DNA from: Aaosphaeria pasadenensis
Taxonomy: Eukaryota > Ascomycota > Dothideomycetes > Pleosporales
NCBI GenBank assembly: GCA_022813625.1
Contig: JAKLMB010000003.1
Location: 1,116,001 to 1,180,000 of the forward strand
Length of the DNA: 64,000 nt
Reading direction: 5' to 3'
Both the position numbers and the translations under genes were made by a program. The notes beneath the pieces are model-generated. The model ran no database searches. It saw nothing but the letters and a program-made list of their open reading frames with translations, and was not told the DNA's origin. The stretch's first letter is position 1; each line of letters opens with the position of its first letter. Positions 22,236-34,231 of this stretch are shown piece after piece.

Positions 22236-23832
22236 GATTGCGGTGGGTTGTGTTTTGGTTTAAGGAGATGCGGAGACCGGAAAGGGGAGGAGGCGGTGTG
22301 GAGAGACTCTCGAACCTAGAGACCCAGTAAAGTTAGAAAGTGCGATTCGCATGAAGGAGATGGATCCTGTGAGATAGACGGCGGAGTTTTCCCATGTTGG
22401 CGCTCGCTCGCGATAGTGAGTACCTGTTGCAAGATCCGGGGGCTGATGGCACCTGAGATAGCAACAGGAGGCGCGTTGAGCGATCTTGGAGGGCAAAGCA
22501 TATTCGATCAAGGCTGGAATGGCGGATGTACTTACGAACAAAGTCCAAGAGCGAGGGGTGTTGATGGTTATGGGGATGGTGTTGTGGATGCAATCTAATT
22601 GATGTACAGGAAGGGCTGGGTTGAAGAGACGTTGTGGATTTCGGCGGCGGCGAAAGTCTCGGCGCTGATCCTGGCAGGTGTGTTGCACGCACGTGACTGC
22701 ACTTCACCGTGAGATTACGGTACGAGATACGGAGAAGATATGGTTGGGATAGAAAATAGAGTGTAGGATTGCAGATGTAGTTGCTACACCATTCCTATGC
22801 CATTCCTTTATGAATTGGGATCGATCAAGACACGTTTTGTTGCCTCTTAAAGCAGCTCGGGATTCGAGCAATCAAGCAAGTAGGCAGCCATGATCGCATC
22901 TCCCTACGCCAAAACAACGGAGGCCAAAACAGGACATCTGGCTTTTTGACAATAAAGCCATCGACTTTGTACTGTGCGTGTAGCAACCTCAGGATACCGC
23001 GAAAGGCCTCGACCAAAAGTTTCCTACGTAGTACCGTTGCCATGCGCTGTATCACAATCCATCATGCCTCGTACTGTGTGGCTTGATGCGGTTTTGTTTC
23101 TCCCATGCTCGCCCAACAAGTCTGTAGTAAACAAAACATATGTTTTCGCCTTCTTACGATCACCACGTAACAGTCAAATGACCTTTGTATAGTTGACATA
23201 AGGTAGTCGTTCTGTTGCAAGCCCACATCCTAGGTACCATTCACCATTCAAACATTGAGATGAGGATGCCTACAGGCCTCTGGGAAAGTGCATTGGCATG
23301 TTCGAGTCCGCGCGTTGCCACCCACTTGAACCCCCGAGCTGACTGATTAGCTTCTCAACTAGTAACATCTCGCCGCCGCCCTTGGTCAGTGTTGAAAGAG
23401 TTACGAGTAGCTCGTCTCTAAGGTTGGTAGTTATTGACACAATACGGAGTACACATCCTTCCAACGCGAGCGAACCCAACGTACGCTTACTTGCAGCATT
23501 TTGATTGAATTTTCTTCATTGTGCAAACTATGTATGCATCGCATCACTAAGATGAGACACCAATAGAATTGCAATGGCAGGCTATATAAAAGGGGCTGAA
23601 AGCCTTCCTGCTACCATTCCATTTGATGGTTGAGTCATATCTCCGTTTTCCAGTAGTATAAAGTACAAAGGGGGTATCAAAGGTTGGAGGCCATGCATTA
23701 TTTCTGCATCAAAACCTCTCGAAAGGGATCATGAGTCCTGGCCGAGCAAAACCACGAGAATTTGGACGTTTTCGCCGACTATAACAGTCAGTTCTCACGT
23801 CTATGTCTACTTGGCGGCAGATAATCCGACGA
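22236..23832. other. Intergenic region between arf1 and the CUS2-like gene
   Basis: The first ~450 bases are the arf1 promoter and leader. The rest holds no supported gene; one copy of TACGGAGTA is at 23443-23451. Confidence 0.5.
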
Positions 23833-25177
23833 CTAATCGCTCTCGTCGCTGTAGACTTCTGTGGCTTTGCTCTTCTTGAACTTAGGTCTGTCCTCGGCCT
23901 GCCAAGCTGAGACTTTGCGGTTGTTGAATTCGCGGCCGTTGCAAATCTTTTTGTAGGTCTCAGCATCCTTAAGTTCCTTGAAGCGGACGCACATGATGCC
24001 TTCCTGCTCCTTGTCGTAGAGCACAACTTTGGTGACGACGCCGTACTCCTCGGCCTCTTCACGAACTTCGTCTCTGATCTCTGTAATAGCATCTTCGTCC
24101 TCTTCGAGCTCCGCCAAGGTGAACATATGGTTCAAGATGACGCACTTGGCCCATTTGTTGACTCGTGGGGCGTATGTTTCCTTCAAGGCTTCTTCATCAT
24201 CATCGGACCACTCGGCCAGTTTACTGGTGTAAAAGTTAGCAAACCTCAAGAACATGAAAGCTGGATGAAGCAGCGTTGCCTCCTCAGCGGCCTAGGTCCG
24301 GCCGCAGGAATATCACCTACCGGTTCAACTCGGCTTGGTTGCGCTCATTTGCCTTTTTGTCTTTGCGCACGAAGTTGGCGTCTTCTCCACCTTTGTGGCG
24401 CTTGTAGGACAGTTCTGCTGGCTTGACATAGATCAAGTGACTTGTGTCTGTGGATCGGAACCAGTAGTCGTCGGCCATGTTGACGGCCTGGGTGACGGCC
24501 TCTTTCCTGAAGTACACGACCAGGGCCTCGCCCTTGAAGTTTCCCTCATCATCCGTATATAGCTTAACTCGCTTCGTACCGTCAGCGCCTTGGTCAATAA
24601 TTCCGTACTTGCCGAAGGCGACCTCGATTTCTTCGTAGGTAGTGTCGAGAGGGAGGTTGGAAATGTAAATGGCACGGTTCTCCTTGACTGCTTTGGCCTT
24701 CTTGCTGGAAGCCTATGTTCAACGTTAGCGAGCGTTCTGTACGCAGGGCTCGGGCAATGGATGGTTCAGTCAGTGAAATGACCAAATGCAATCCAGCCTT
24801 CGCCCTGATCACTGGGGACTCTTGGACTTTGTTCACTGACCTCAGGAGCAGCAGGTGCCTGCTTGCGCTTGTTCTTGGGCTGCTGCGGGGCGTCTTGGTC
24901 CTCGTCGTTGACCGGACCGCCATATGCTTGCTGATAGGCGGCGATTTGTTCTTCAGTGGCCTAAGGAAAGGTTAAAAGAAGGAAGGGCCAAAGCGGCGGC
25001 GCATCGCAGGTCGAAGGAACTTACGGGTTGGAACCACTTCCCAGACGGCGTATTCCACTCCCATTCCTCGCCATTGCCATCCAAGAGGACCCATTTGTCT
25101 TGACTGGGCGTATAAGTGCACCGGCCGTCCGACTGGAACAGGGCAGGGTCCTTGGGGAAGGGATCGCCGCGGGCCAT
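23833..25177 (-). CDS. CUS2/Tat-SF1-like U2 snRNP splicing factor
   Basis: Exons 25177-25025, 24960-24841, 24712-24321 and 24223-23833 (minus) give 351 residues. Cus2/Tat-SF1 binds U2 snRNP (SF3B1) and helps prespliceosome assembly. The N-terminus has a short aromatic module (CTYTPSQDKWVL, GEEWEWN, GKWFQP). RRM1 spans about 104-190 (AIYISNLPLD and GEALVVYF). The second RRM, starting near 249 (CVILNHMF), is a U2AF-homology motif type: it has an acidic helix rich in Glu/Asp and the RxF signature as REF at 319-321, followed by KVSAW. Such domains bind Trp-containing ULM peptides. The tail is short and basic-acidic. The first ATG in frame is 25177. Confidence 0.88.
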
Positions 25178-26141
25178 GTTGGGCGATTGAGGGCAGCTTC
25201 GAAGGTAGGGCAAAGATGGCGATTGCCTTCTTTAGCGGTTGCTAGAGGTAGCTTGACTTGAATATGCTTGCTGTGAGGCTTTGAAGGTCTGTGAACTGCT
25301 CTCCGTTAGCTTTGTTTCAAGTTTTACGGCCAAATTGGCCGGTAAAACGGGGCGATCGGGAGATGTTGGTAAGTAAAAAAGTGAAGGTGGACGGCGAAGC
25401 TATAGGTAGCTTGGGCGCGGCCGCGCGGGAGGGGAGCGGGAGAAAGTGGCTCCGCGCTCCGCGCCCCGAGAGTAAACACAAGTCTCCCTTCACCTTCACT
25501 GTTCTGGGGGCACTTCGGGGGTTGCCAATAGAATAAAAATGCATTGATACGAGGAAGCTTCAATGAATAATCGCGTAGGATAAATTAATTAGTTTGGAAG
25601 TGCTGCTAATTATTAATGGTCATACTGATTCAGTAATTATTAACATTCTTGTCGTTCAGTCGATGCGGGCCAAAGAATTCGATGACGGCATCTTTTACAT
25701 TTGCTCTGACCATCTCAAAACACAACAACATAGGTAATACACATGATGGTAAAATAGTGAACCCACAAGTATACACGAGATGTGGTCAGTTAGTTGAGAA
25801 CACTGCCCTATTTTGTTCTATTCAGCTCTACTATGACCCCTTGCTCTCTGCCCTGCTCTGCCACCACATGGGACACATGCAGACTCCCCTAGTCGACTAC
25901 AACCATGTCATGTCTGATGCCTATTCTCTTACAGCATGTGCCCCACGATTGTCATGCGCCCTCTTCCATAGACTTCTCACTAGTTAATGACTTAGACCCA
26001 ACATATCAATCTTACTTTCCTTTCCTTTCCTTTCCTTGTCTTCTTCCCACTTCTCAAGTCTACCATTTTTCATCTGAATCTCGGCGCACGGCGTTCTCTC
26101 CCATTTTCTTTGTCACTTTCTCCCCAAATTCGTAGCTCACC
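25178..26141. promoter_or_regulatory. Divergent promoter region, CUS2-like and TLC genes
   Basis: About 0.96 kb. It has an AT-rich central part (25560-25760) and a TTTCC pentamer repeat near 26013-26036. No gene is supported. Confidence 0.5.
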
Positions 26142-27153
26142 ATGCGCGATCCCATACCCCCTTCACCATATCTCGTGCAATTAACCAAACCCTTCGCCGA
26201 AAAGCTGACCCTACAAACCTTACCATGGCATTTCCACGAAGTACTCCTCGGCTTCTTCGGTTACCACCTGGTCCTCTACGTTTTATCACCTACCCTGTCT
26301 AAACTGATATGTCCCAATGTCTATCGCGGCTTCAACAGGCGCACGCAAATCAACTGGGACATTCATTGGGTTTCCATGGTCCAAGCACTCTTCATAAACT
26401 CCGCCGCCCTCTATGTGATCTTTGCCGACCCTCAAAGAAAAGAGATGGACTGGAAGGGCAGACTCTGGGGATACACGCCTGCCATGGGCATGGTCCAGGG
26501 TTTCGCTGCTGGCTATTTCGTGTGGGATTTGCAGATCTCGGCGCAGTACATAGCCATCTCTGGACCAAGCGCATTGATCCATGCAATCGGTGCCTTAGCA
26601 GTGACATGTATAGGATTCGTAAGTTGCTGAAAGGAAAGATATACTGGATTTTAGCTTATCCCATGAGCAGAGACCATTCGGGAACTACTACGGGCTGTCT
26701 TTCGTACTCTATGAGTTGTCGACTCCCTTCTTGAACATCCACTGGTTTTGCGACAAGTTGAATATGACGGGCTCCAAGTTTCAATTATACAATGGCATCG
26801 CCCTCATTGCCACATTCTTCGGTTGCCGGATCGTTTGGGGAACCTATCAATCCATCCTAATCTACTCGGACATCTACAAAGCGTTGACTTATTCTCCACA
26901 GCTTGACATGCTAGGCGCAATTGTGGAAGAACCAACATGCATCGCCAACGCAAGTGGCGTCGGCGCAGGAGGGATTGCAAGTTGCGAATTGGGAGAGCTT
27001 CCCACTTGGCTCGTCTATGTTTATCTCATAGGAAACACTGCTTTGACGCTGTTGAACTTTTACTGGTTCTCTCAAATGGTCAGGGCAGTGAAGAAGAGGT
27101 TTCCTGCAGAGGAAGGGAAGGCATCTGCAGCACAGGTCAAGAAGGGACAGTAA
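26142..27153 (+). CDS. TLC (TRAM/LAG1/CLN8) domain membrane protein
   Basis: Exons 26142-26618 and 26671-27153 give 319 residues. Several hydrophobic helices are spread across the protein. The TLC-like block includes INWDIHWVSMVQ, a central AAGYFVWDLQ segment and YELSTPFLNIHW before the last helices, as in fungal TMEM56/TLCD-type proteins. TLC proteins include ceramide synthases and lipid-linked ER proteins, but the ceramide synthase catalytic double histidine is not seen. A lipid-related role in ER membranes is therefore inferred only. The C-terminus ends in a Lys-rich cytosolic tail (KKRF...KKGQ), which would fit ER retention. Confidence 0.8.
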
Positions 27154-27950
27154 AAGTTGTTTGATTCGAACATTCGAACCCTGGGGAGGATGGCTAAGGC
27201 ATGTTGGCTACTACGAATTGCAAGGATATATATCTATAATTTTCCAAATAATGTCCGTTACAAGTCAAAGTAGATACAAAATAGTAATCGAATGCAGATG
27301 GCTATGGGGAGACCATACCTTTTAAACACCAAAGCATGGACTATATGAAAAAGAAAATGCCTGGACTTGGTTACGCCCGATGATGGAGTAATAATATAGA
27401 ATTATTACTAGCAGCATAGAACGAATCCCTAGCCAGTGCCTGGAATGACATGGTGAAGCCACTTTATGCCAGAGGACTCATCTAATTTCATGCTGAGAAA
27501 TTGGGATATTCTTATGACACAAATGCACTGTGATCTCAGTTTGCCCAGAGCTTTCTTTTTAGAAATCCAAACATGGCGATTCATACACTGAGAATCCGAT
27601 TCCCATAGTGACGAGATGAGACATAGTCATTTGCAAAGGGGTCGCTAATCATTTTCGCCCCAATCATCCAAGAACGCACATCAGGCTATCTATTAATCTA
27701 AGTGACTAATAAGAGCATTCTTCTCGTATGTACTAAAGATGTCCATATTGAATTCTGACACACTGGGATAGACATTTCCACTTGCGGAAATCCATCCGCT
27801 GCAGCAATATAGGCTACTGTATAACCCTGGGTTTGGTTCAATACGTTCTTCATGTAGGGCTACACCATGGGATTCTGAAGACCGCTATAAGAGAGCACAT
27901 TCGACACATGGGTTATCAAGTCATGAATGAGTAGTAGTATTAGTAAAATC
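27154..27950. other. Intergenic region
   Basis: About 0.8 kb, AT-rich, with no supported gene. It presumably holds the 3' end of the TLC gene and the promoter of the secreted-protein gene. Confidence 0.5.
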
Positions 27951-29467
27951 ATGGTTTTCAGAAACTATCGACTGGCTGTGTTGTCCGCAATTTCTGTCTC
28001 AATTCACGCGCGTATGTGCCCTTATTAAGTTCTCTTGTATATACATGCTGAGTCTCTAGTCGTTGCAGAGAGCCTCACAACTGTTTTGACTACACCTTCC
28101 GGCAGCATAACTACAGAGGCTCCGCTGCCTCCTGTCAGTACACCTGGCCCGCTTCTTCCACCGCCCGTGACAAATAACTCCGTTTTCCAATGTTGGTCAA
28201 CATGGTATGTACTCTCTGCTATTTCCTGGCATAGCGAAGCCGATTGCATAGGCTACTGAGTACCGTCTCAAGAGTTGCTGTTGCATAACTTCGCCAGCAC
28301 ACTTCATTTATATATTAGATTCATCAGTGAGGTTAAGATACTGACATAGATAAAAGGAACTCAGCACGGAATGAGGAGATATGGGCAGATGAAAACCGCA
28401 CTCCAGTCATAATTTCATCCACAACAAGCGTATCAAGCTATCTCTCCTGGGACACATCAGCATCCTTCACGACACTCTGCGACGGCTTCCCGCGCGCAGT
28501 GAACCTCCCAGTCGCTACAAAGCTGGTCTGGACCACGACGACAGACTACAACGCCAGCCGTACGGAGTGGCATCGACCGCCGCAGACCTTTCCCAGCATC
28601 GACTGCAACATCTGCAACTACTGCTCCGACTGCGACGCCATCCACCAGTTTGTCACCTATTCCAAGTCTCTCTGGTCGCAACAGCCAGAGCCCCGCACGC
28701 CATCGACATTTGACCAGCGCATCTACTGCTCCAAGGGGACGCCCACGCCCATCAAGACACAAACACCAGTGCCCTTCCCCACAGCACCCAACGATGGCAA
28801 CTGCATCATCCGAGCCGACAGTGACAAAGGCACCCTCTTCTACTGGCCCGTCACCACCGTGTCTGGCGACTTCTGCGCGCAGAACGGAACGACCGTGACG
28901 GCGACCCCAACCGCCAGCGACGGCAGCCCCAACACCGCAATCTACAACGGCATGACGCTCACATCCCCGACGGCCGTCCTCATCATCGACGCGGCGTCCG
29001 CCCAGATCCGCGTCTCGAGCAGGAAGAAGAGCTGGATCCGCACGGGGACCTACACGTCCAACACGCTGTCCCTGCACCCGACTGCGATATCCTCCGTCGA
29101 CCACCGGCCGGGCAAACTCGCGGTCGGATCTATCCTACCGTCGTACTCGTTCAACTTCGAGGACTTGAACACCGTGCCGCAGCAGAACTACTGGACGGCG
29201 CACTGTAAGCACAGCGGCTCGTACGACTGCTCGAGGTTGTGGGAGGCGTACGTGCCCATGGTCGCGATTCCGGAGGAGTTCACGAGGCTGAATAAGGAGA
29301 TCGAGTTCTGCACTGCTTGGGGGAGCATTGAGCCTATTCCTGTTGCCGTCACGGCCGGCGTGAGTACGAGTGTCAGTGTGACGGCGACGGGGTGGGTGGC
29401 TCAGAGCACGGAGGCGGATTTGGAGTTTGTTGCGGAGAAGGCTGTGGGGAGCAAGGATGGGTGGTGA
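27951..29467 (+). CDS. Secreted hypothetical protein
   Basis: Proposed exons 27951-28011, 28069-28204 and 28357-29467 give 435 residues. The first exon encodes a signal peptide (MVFRNYRLAVL...SIHA), cut before QSLTT once the 57-base intron is removed. A Thr/Pro/Ser-rich segment follows, then QCWSTW. The large exon encodes a Cys- and Thr-rich ectodomain with a CNICNYCSDC cluster and several paired cysteines. There is no obvious C-terminal GPI signal. I do not recognise a catalytic domain. It could be a cell-wall or extracellular protein of the Pezizomycotina. The second intron (152 bases, acceptor ATAAAAG) is the weakest part of the model; the large exon is well supported. Confidence 0.65.
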
Positions 29468-29689
29468 TGGCTGCTGCAGTCTGGTTTGTCAGTCATGAGC
29501 CAGAGGTGTGTTGGGAAGGGGTACGAGATGAATGATAACGAAATGAAGATCTTGAAGATCGTCCTAAATTGATGCATTATACACATACGGTTTGAAATAT
29601 TATGCTACATGAGAGAAACCCCGCGTATAGGCCGCCTAACCTCTTCTGCCCTCTTTCTCACTAAGTCATGACTGTTCTCCTCCCTCGGC

Positions 29690-30550
29690 TTAGAACTGGG
29701 ATGTGTACATGGAAGTCTGGTATCCATAACTGAATGGTATGGGAGCTGTGCTTTGTGGCAATGACACAGGGGTATGTGCATAGTATGATGTAGGTGGGTA
29801 AGGTATATACGCCCTATGATATGTGTTAGATGGAAAGACAATCAAGTGCATTGTTCAATGTCTTACGGGTCAACGCACTCCTCCGTCGAGATGGCTTCAG
29901 AGGCCTGTGATGTTGGAGTAGAAGAACGCATTAGGAAAGAATTATCATGCTCGGGCATGAGATATCCAGATTGGTAGCCTGGGTCGGCGTAGAAAGGTGC
30001 CATCGGCATGAAGTTGGATGGGTTATCCTCGAAGCTGGCGTTACTCACTGCCGTACTGCAGTACCCATCCTGTGGCCAGCTTGTGTTTGGTGCTCCATAT
30101 GCATTCCACGTATCACTTTGGGCATACGCGAGACTGTGTTGCTCATAGGGGCTTGGGGACCTCGAGTGGAGATTAGACACCTCACTTGAGGCACTTCGTC
30201 CTGCCGTCGAATCGACTGAACCCGAAGATTGTGGTACCACAGCCTTTGAGGCATGTCCATTATGAGTCTTCGTATTTGCTTCACCATTGTATCAGTGACT
30301 GTGACGGAACATGCTTGTACAAGAATCTCTAAGGTGGAAATTGCTTACATGGAGCCGCACTGAACGTCCTCAAATGTTGAACCCATTCGTTTGGGGTTTG
30401 CTGTTTCTTTCCCCTGACGTACTGACAACTGTGCCCATTCCGCTGGCATCGGCGGCAGCCAGGCTTCCCACCATCACACTTGACCTTACGCTCGCGGCAG
30501 CGTGCGCACGCGACATGCTTGTTCTCTTTCGGTGGTGGCGCGGAAAACAT
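29690..30550 (-). CDS. Small Zn(II)2Cys6 transcription factor-like protein
   Basis: Exons 30550-30349, 30278-29867 and 29813-29690 (minus) give 245 residues. The zinc cluster near the N-terminus has Cys at 15, 18, 25, 32, 35 and 42 (C-x2-C-x6-C-x6-C-x2-C-x6-C) with the basic loop RERKVKC; it should bind CGG-type sites. The rest is low-complexity, rich in Ser, Pro, Tyr and Gln. No fungal-specific regulator (MHR) domain is visible, so the protein is short for the class. The last exon is easy to miss, because exon 2 runs into a TAA right at the GTAAGA donor. Splicing adds about 41 residues rich in Tyr and Pro, ending TSMYTSQF. The target is unknown. Confidence 0.8.
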
Positions 30551-33500
30551 TGCAAGATAACTGCTGAAAGGAGATAGATGAGATGTTGCTGACGAACTTG
30601 AAATGGATTCTTTAAGGGTTGTATGATAATATATGCTCTTAGGCGGAGACGGCGATGCCTCGTTTCAACCACAGACACCCACACCATCACAAGTACCCAC
30701 AGCACTGGATGGCTACTCGATCTATTTTCTCTCGCATTCCCCAAGAACCAAACAGGCACAAGAACGTGGTCCTTGACTGCGGTTCAGGCCCTGAGCCTCG
30801 CTGGTTCATCCATCGTCAGCCCTAAACGCCTCTCAGCTGTATGCTCTAGCGTGGGAACTGGAATGCTGTTCCTGCAAAGGATTTCGGTGTACGGAGTACA
30901 CAGTACTGTATGAACGCCTTGCCTTGAATTCTCCAGATCAGGTAAGCTTGCCGTTATCCAATACACTGACGCATTGTGTCAACTAGGCGGACAGGAGGGC
31001 CGCTCTTTGTGATAGATAGACATCCCTTGACGTCGTCTCATCCTTGGCCAATGCTTTCCAGAGATCCAGTTGCATGTGCTCGTCAACCTTTGGACGGGAC
31101 GGTCGCACATTCATAAGATCCCAGGCTCCAGCAACTCTTTGGTGACTTTCTGTGACATAGGTCTTTCGGCCCTCACCGCTCTGGCCTCTCTACCCCCCTC
31201 CTTCGGCCACACCGCGTAACAGTTACACAGACAAAGGCTTGGTTTGCTAGAGTCCGAGTAACGCCGCAGACGTGGTACAGGATGCACATTCCCGCCACAA
31301 GCCATGCCATATTCTACTAAACGAGATGAGAAAAAGAAAGGCTCTGCCCACACATATTCCCAGGACGGCATGCTCCGGCGGGCATTGTCACCGACCATGT
31401 TTTCTGGAAGGTCACACGGGAGGCGGACCTGTGGAATGAGAGATCAAAATAGCAATGGGAGGAGCATATCTGCCTTTTCCTTGGGTCGAGGTGAGGTGAG
31501 GGGCAAACCAGTTAATCATGTGCAAGACATCTCTTAGCGGGAGCCTAAGACCCAAGGACGGTGATCTTTGTCTCGTCCAAGCGATGGGATTTGGTAGATC
31601 TAAGAAACATGTCAGACTTCGTACATTGAAGGTGAAAAGTGTAGCAAAGCGGTGGATCCCCCGAATGTCGGTCAGTTGCTTCCTGTCTCCTGTTGCCTTC
31701 CGATGCGTCGCCGTTGAGATTGGCACATGCAGCGACGATACCTTGAGCCAGTAACACCTACCCTATGGTGAACGCAGACGCAATGCAGTGTTACTTGCCA
31801 GACATATGTTTACCACCTGAAATGCACTCTTGCATTGGCCACTTCAAGTGCAGGACTGGATGGTCCAACATATACATAGGCAATAAAGCTCACAGCCTCG
31901 GCCTGCGCTCTTGAGCATTCTTTTGCCTTCATTGACATCCGTGCTTCTCCCAAAGCAGTCCGAATCATTAATCAATCCCTTTCTTTTGCATGGATTTCAG
32001 GGATCTGGCGGTAACGGGACGTTGAAACTAGCTCGTCGACAACGGCAGGCCGCGTTGGGGGCAAACGGGTGTAAGTGATTAACGGCTTCGAAGTGGCTGG
32101 ACGGATCACTATGTCGATTATCTTCTTGAGATTAAGCTAGGTATGAATACGGGATGTGGCAGAATTGTGGACGTGTGAGAGAGTGAGGCAACGGGCAAAA
32201 GAAAATGAAGTGGCACCGTTTGTATAACATCGGGACCTGGAGGCATTGTTTCGGGTGTCAAGAGAGACGGTGGCGGTAGAGACCGACCTAACAGGCGAGC
32301 AAATGGACGAGGCTGGATGAATGAGTTAACACTTGGAACGAGAGATTCATTTATTTTGTTCCGGCTCGAAAGTTGATTGTCAAATCCCGCATCAAGATTG
32401 TGGTCGTGGAGACGAAAAGTACCATGCTGAGAGGTGAGGTCGGAATAAGATGTTGGCAAGGCAATCAGTCAATCACGCCCTGAGCGTCTGATTGAATGTC
32501 TCGAACGAAAAATGAGCTGATTAGCACCCATCATCATCAACATTCTCATCGCAGGTGTATTGAGTCCAGCCTTCCTCTTCCATTGTCGTTCTTCGGTATA
32601 GTCTTTGATCAAGAAAAAGACCAAAATCTAGACTGGCAGTTGCAATGAACAGACGCTTTGCCATCTAAGTAAGCATCACCAAGACCTGCACCCCTGAACA
32701 ACCTCGGATTCGCATTATCGTGAAATAATTTTGAATGTTTAAATAATAATACGAATTCGAATCTCACTTAGAGACTTGTATTCGCCGATTTGGAGTGTCC
32801 CTGGAAATTCAGAAGACAAAAGTCATTACCTAGACCGCTATGTAGGCGTAGGTAGCTAATCTAGACTTTCGCACCCTCTGGATACGAGTTCATAATTACT
32901 GGATTCGCCCTCCAAGCCAATGATGGTCGTGGACAAACCTCGATTCGGTCATAAATCCGATGCTAGCAGCAATGCCAATTGCACGAGATGGCCATGTGCC
33001 TTGATTTCACATTGTGCCCAGCAATGGAAGTTTTGCAATGCTAATCGGTGCCTGAGCCTCTTTGTATGGAATGCGACATCATGATACCACCCGCTAGCGA
33101 AGGATAGGAAAAATAAAGAGAGCACGGAGGGCGAAACAAGCCTCCATGGAGCGAGCGTAAGTCCTCACCTCAGGAGCAGGGAGAGAGGCACCGAAACCGC
33201 CGCCCCAGTCGCTAATTAGTCCGGCTGGCTGCTCCTGTTTTTAACATTTTTCTTAGGTTTTTCTCCACATGCGCATCATTTTAGCGGCATGGCGCTTGCA
33301 GAAGATGGGCAGCTTCAGGAAAGATAGCTTGGAGTTTGTTGCATTCACCGGTTGTCAAGAGGTTTTGAAAGTCAACAGGCATGATGGCTGAAGGGTGTCT
33401 GTCTATCTTCGTAGTGATAACGATGTGGTGTAAGGCGGGGCGACCGTATCTCTGGATTCACCGTTCAAGCCGTTCGGGATCTTTCGAACCCACACACGTA

Positions 33501-34231
33501 TGCTTATTTACCGTGCGATAGACTGCATCCAACATGCGAAGGATGGGGAAGCGCAGTGGTGGCTTTGGGGACTGTTGGTTGGAAAAACAACCCGGGGGCG
33601 CTCTCTGAACGCTGGGGGCATATCCTACCCCGCTGGGTCAATGAATCAAAACAAATCCCTATTTGCTGATCCCCTTCCTTCGAAAGCCATGACTTGGTGA
33701 TAAACCGGGATGGGAGACCTGATCTGCCGGATGGTTTGGAAGCCGGGCGTTTCCAGTTTCGTTTAGAGTCGGGATTGCAGGTCACCAACGCGGGTGCGGC
33801 GGGCCGTCGCATTATCAAACGACTGACTCGTGGGGTTGCTGGGGTGCAGAGATGAACTCGTCTTGAGTCAGGGTATTCATCAGACGCTTACGAGTAGGAG
33901 AGGGAAGTAGAGTAGGCTGAAGATAGCAACATGATTTTTAGAATGGATATTTTCCCCCAGAAGCAGGGTTTGATCAATGGGGTCGTTGTTTGATCGATAT
34001 TGCCTGCGAAGGGGGACGGGATGGATGTGGTAAAAATACAAGCGCCCGGGCATGCAATGTGCCGATCATAAAGGAAATCCTTCCACCGGGGATGCGGTAG
34101 TGTCGGAACAAACAGACTGCTCGCTAAACTCGAAGCAAACATGATATCAGACGAGAATAGGAAATATTTGGATAGTTATCGCTAAAGTGACGTGAATAGT
34201 AAACACATTTGTGGCGCACTGGCGCCTTTGA
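30551..34231. other. Long gene-free region
   Basis: About 3.7 kb with no convincing coding frame on either strand and no splice-supported gene. One TACGGAGTA copy is at 30890-30898. AT-rich islands occur near 32720-32760. I see no transposon open frames or terminal repeats. Confidence 0.45.

Noticed and set aside
30045..30287. 80-codon minus-strand frame starting MVKQIRRL as the second exon of the zinc-cluster gene
   Set aside because: The other frame, entered at 30278, gives Ser/Pro/Tyr-rich regulator-like sequence, fits the phase of exon 1 and leads into a third exon.
33690..33745. Segment with GGGATGGGAGACC resembling the 3' half of a 5S rRNA
   Set aside because: The flanking sequence does not form the 5S fold or carry its conserved 5' half; only a short motif matches.
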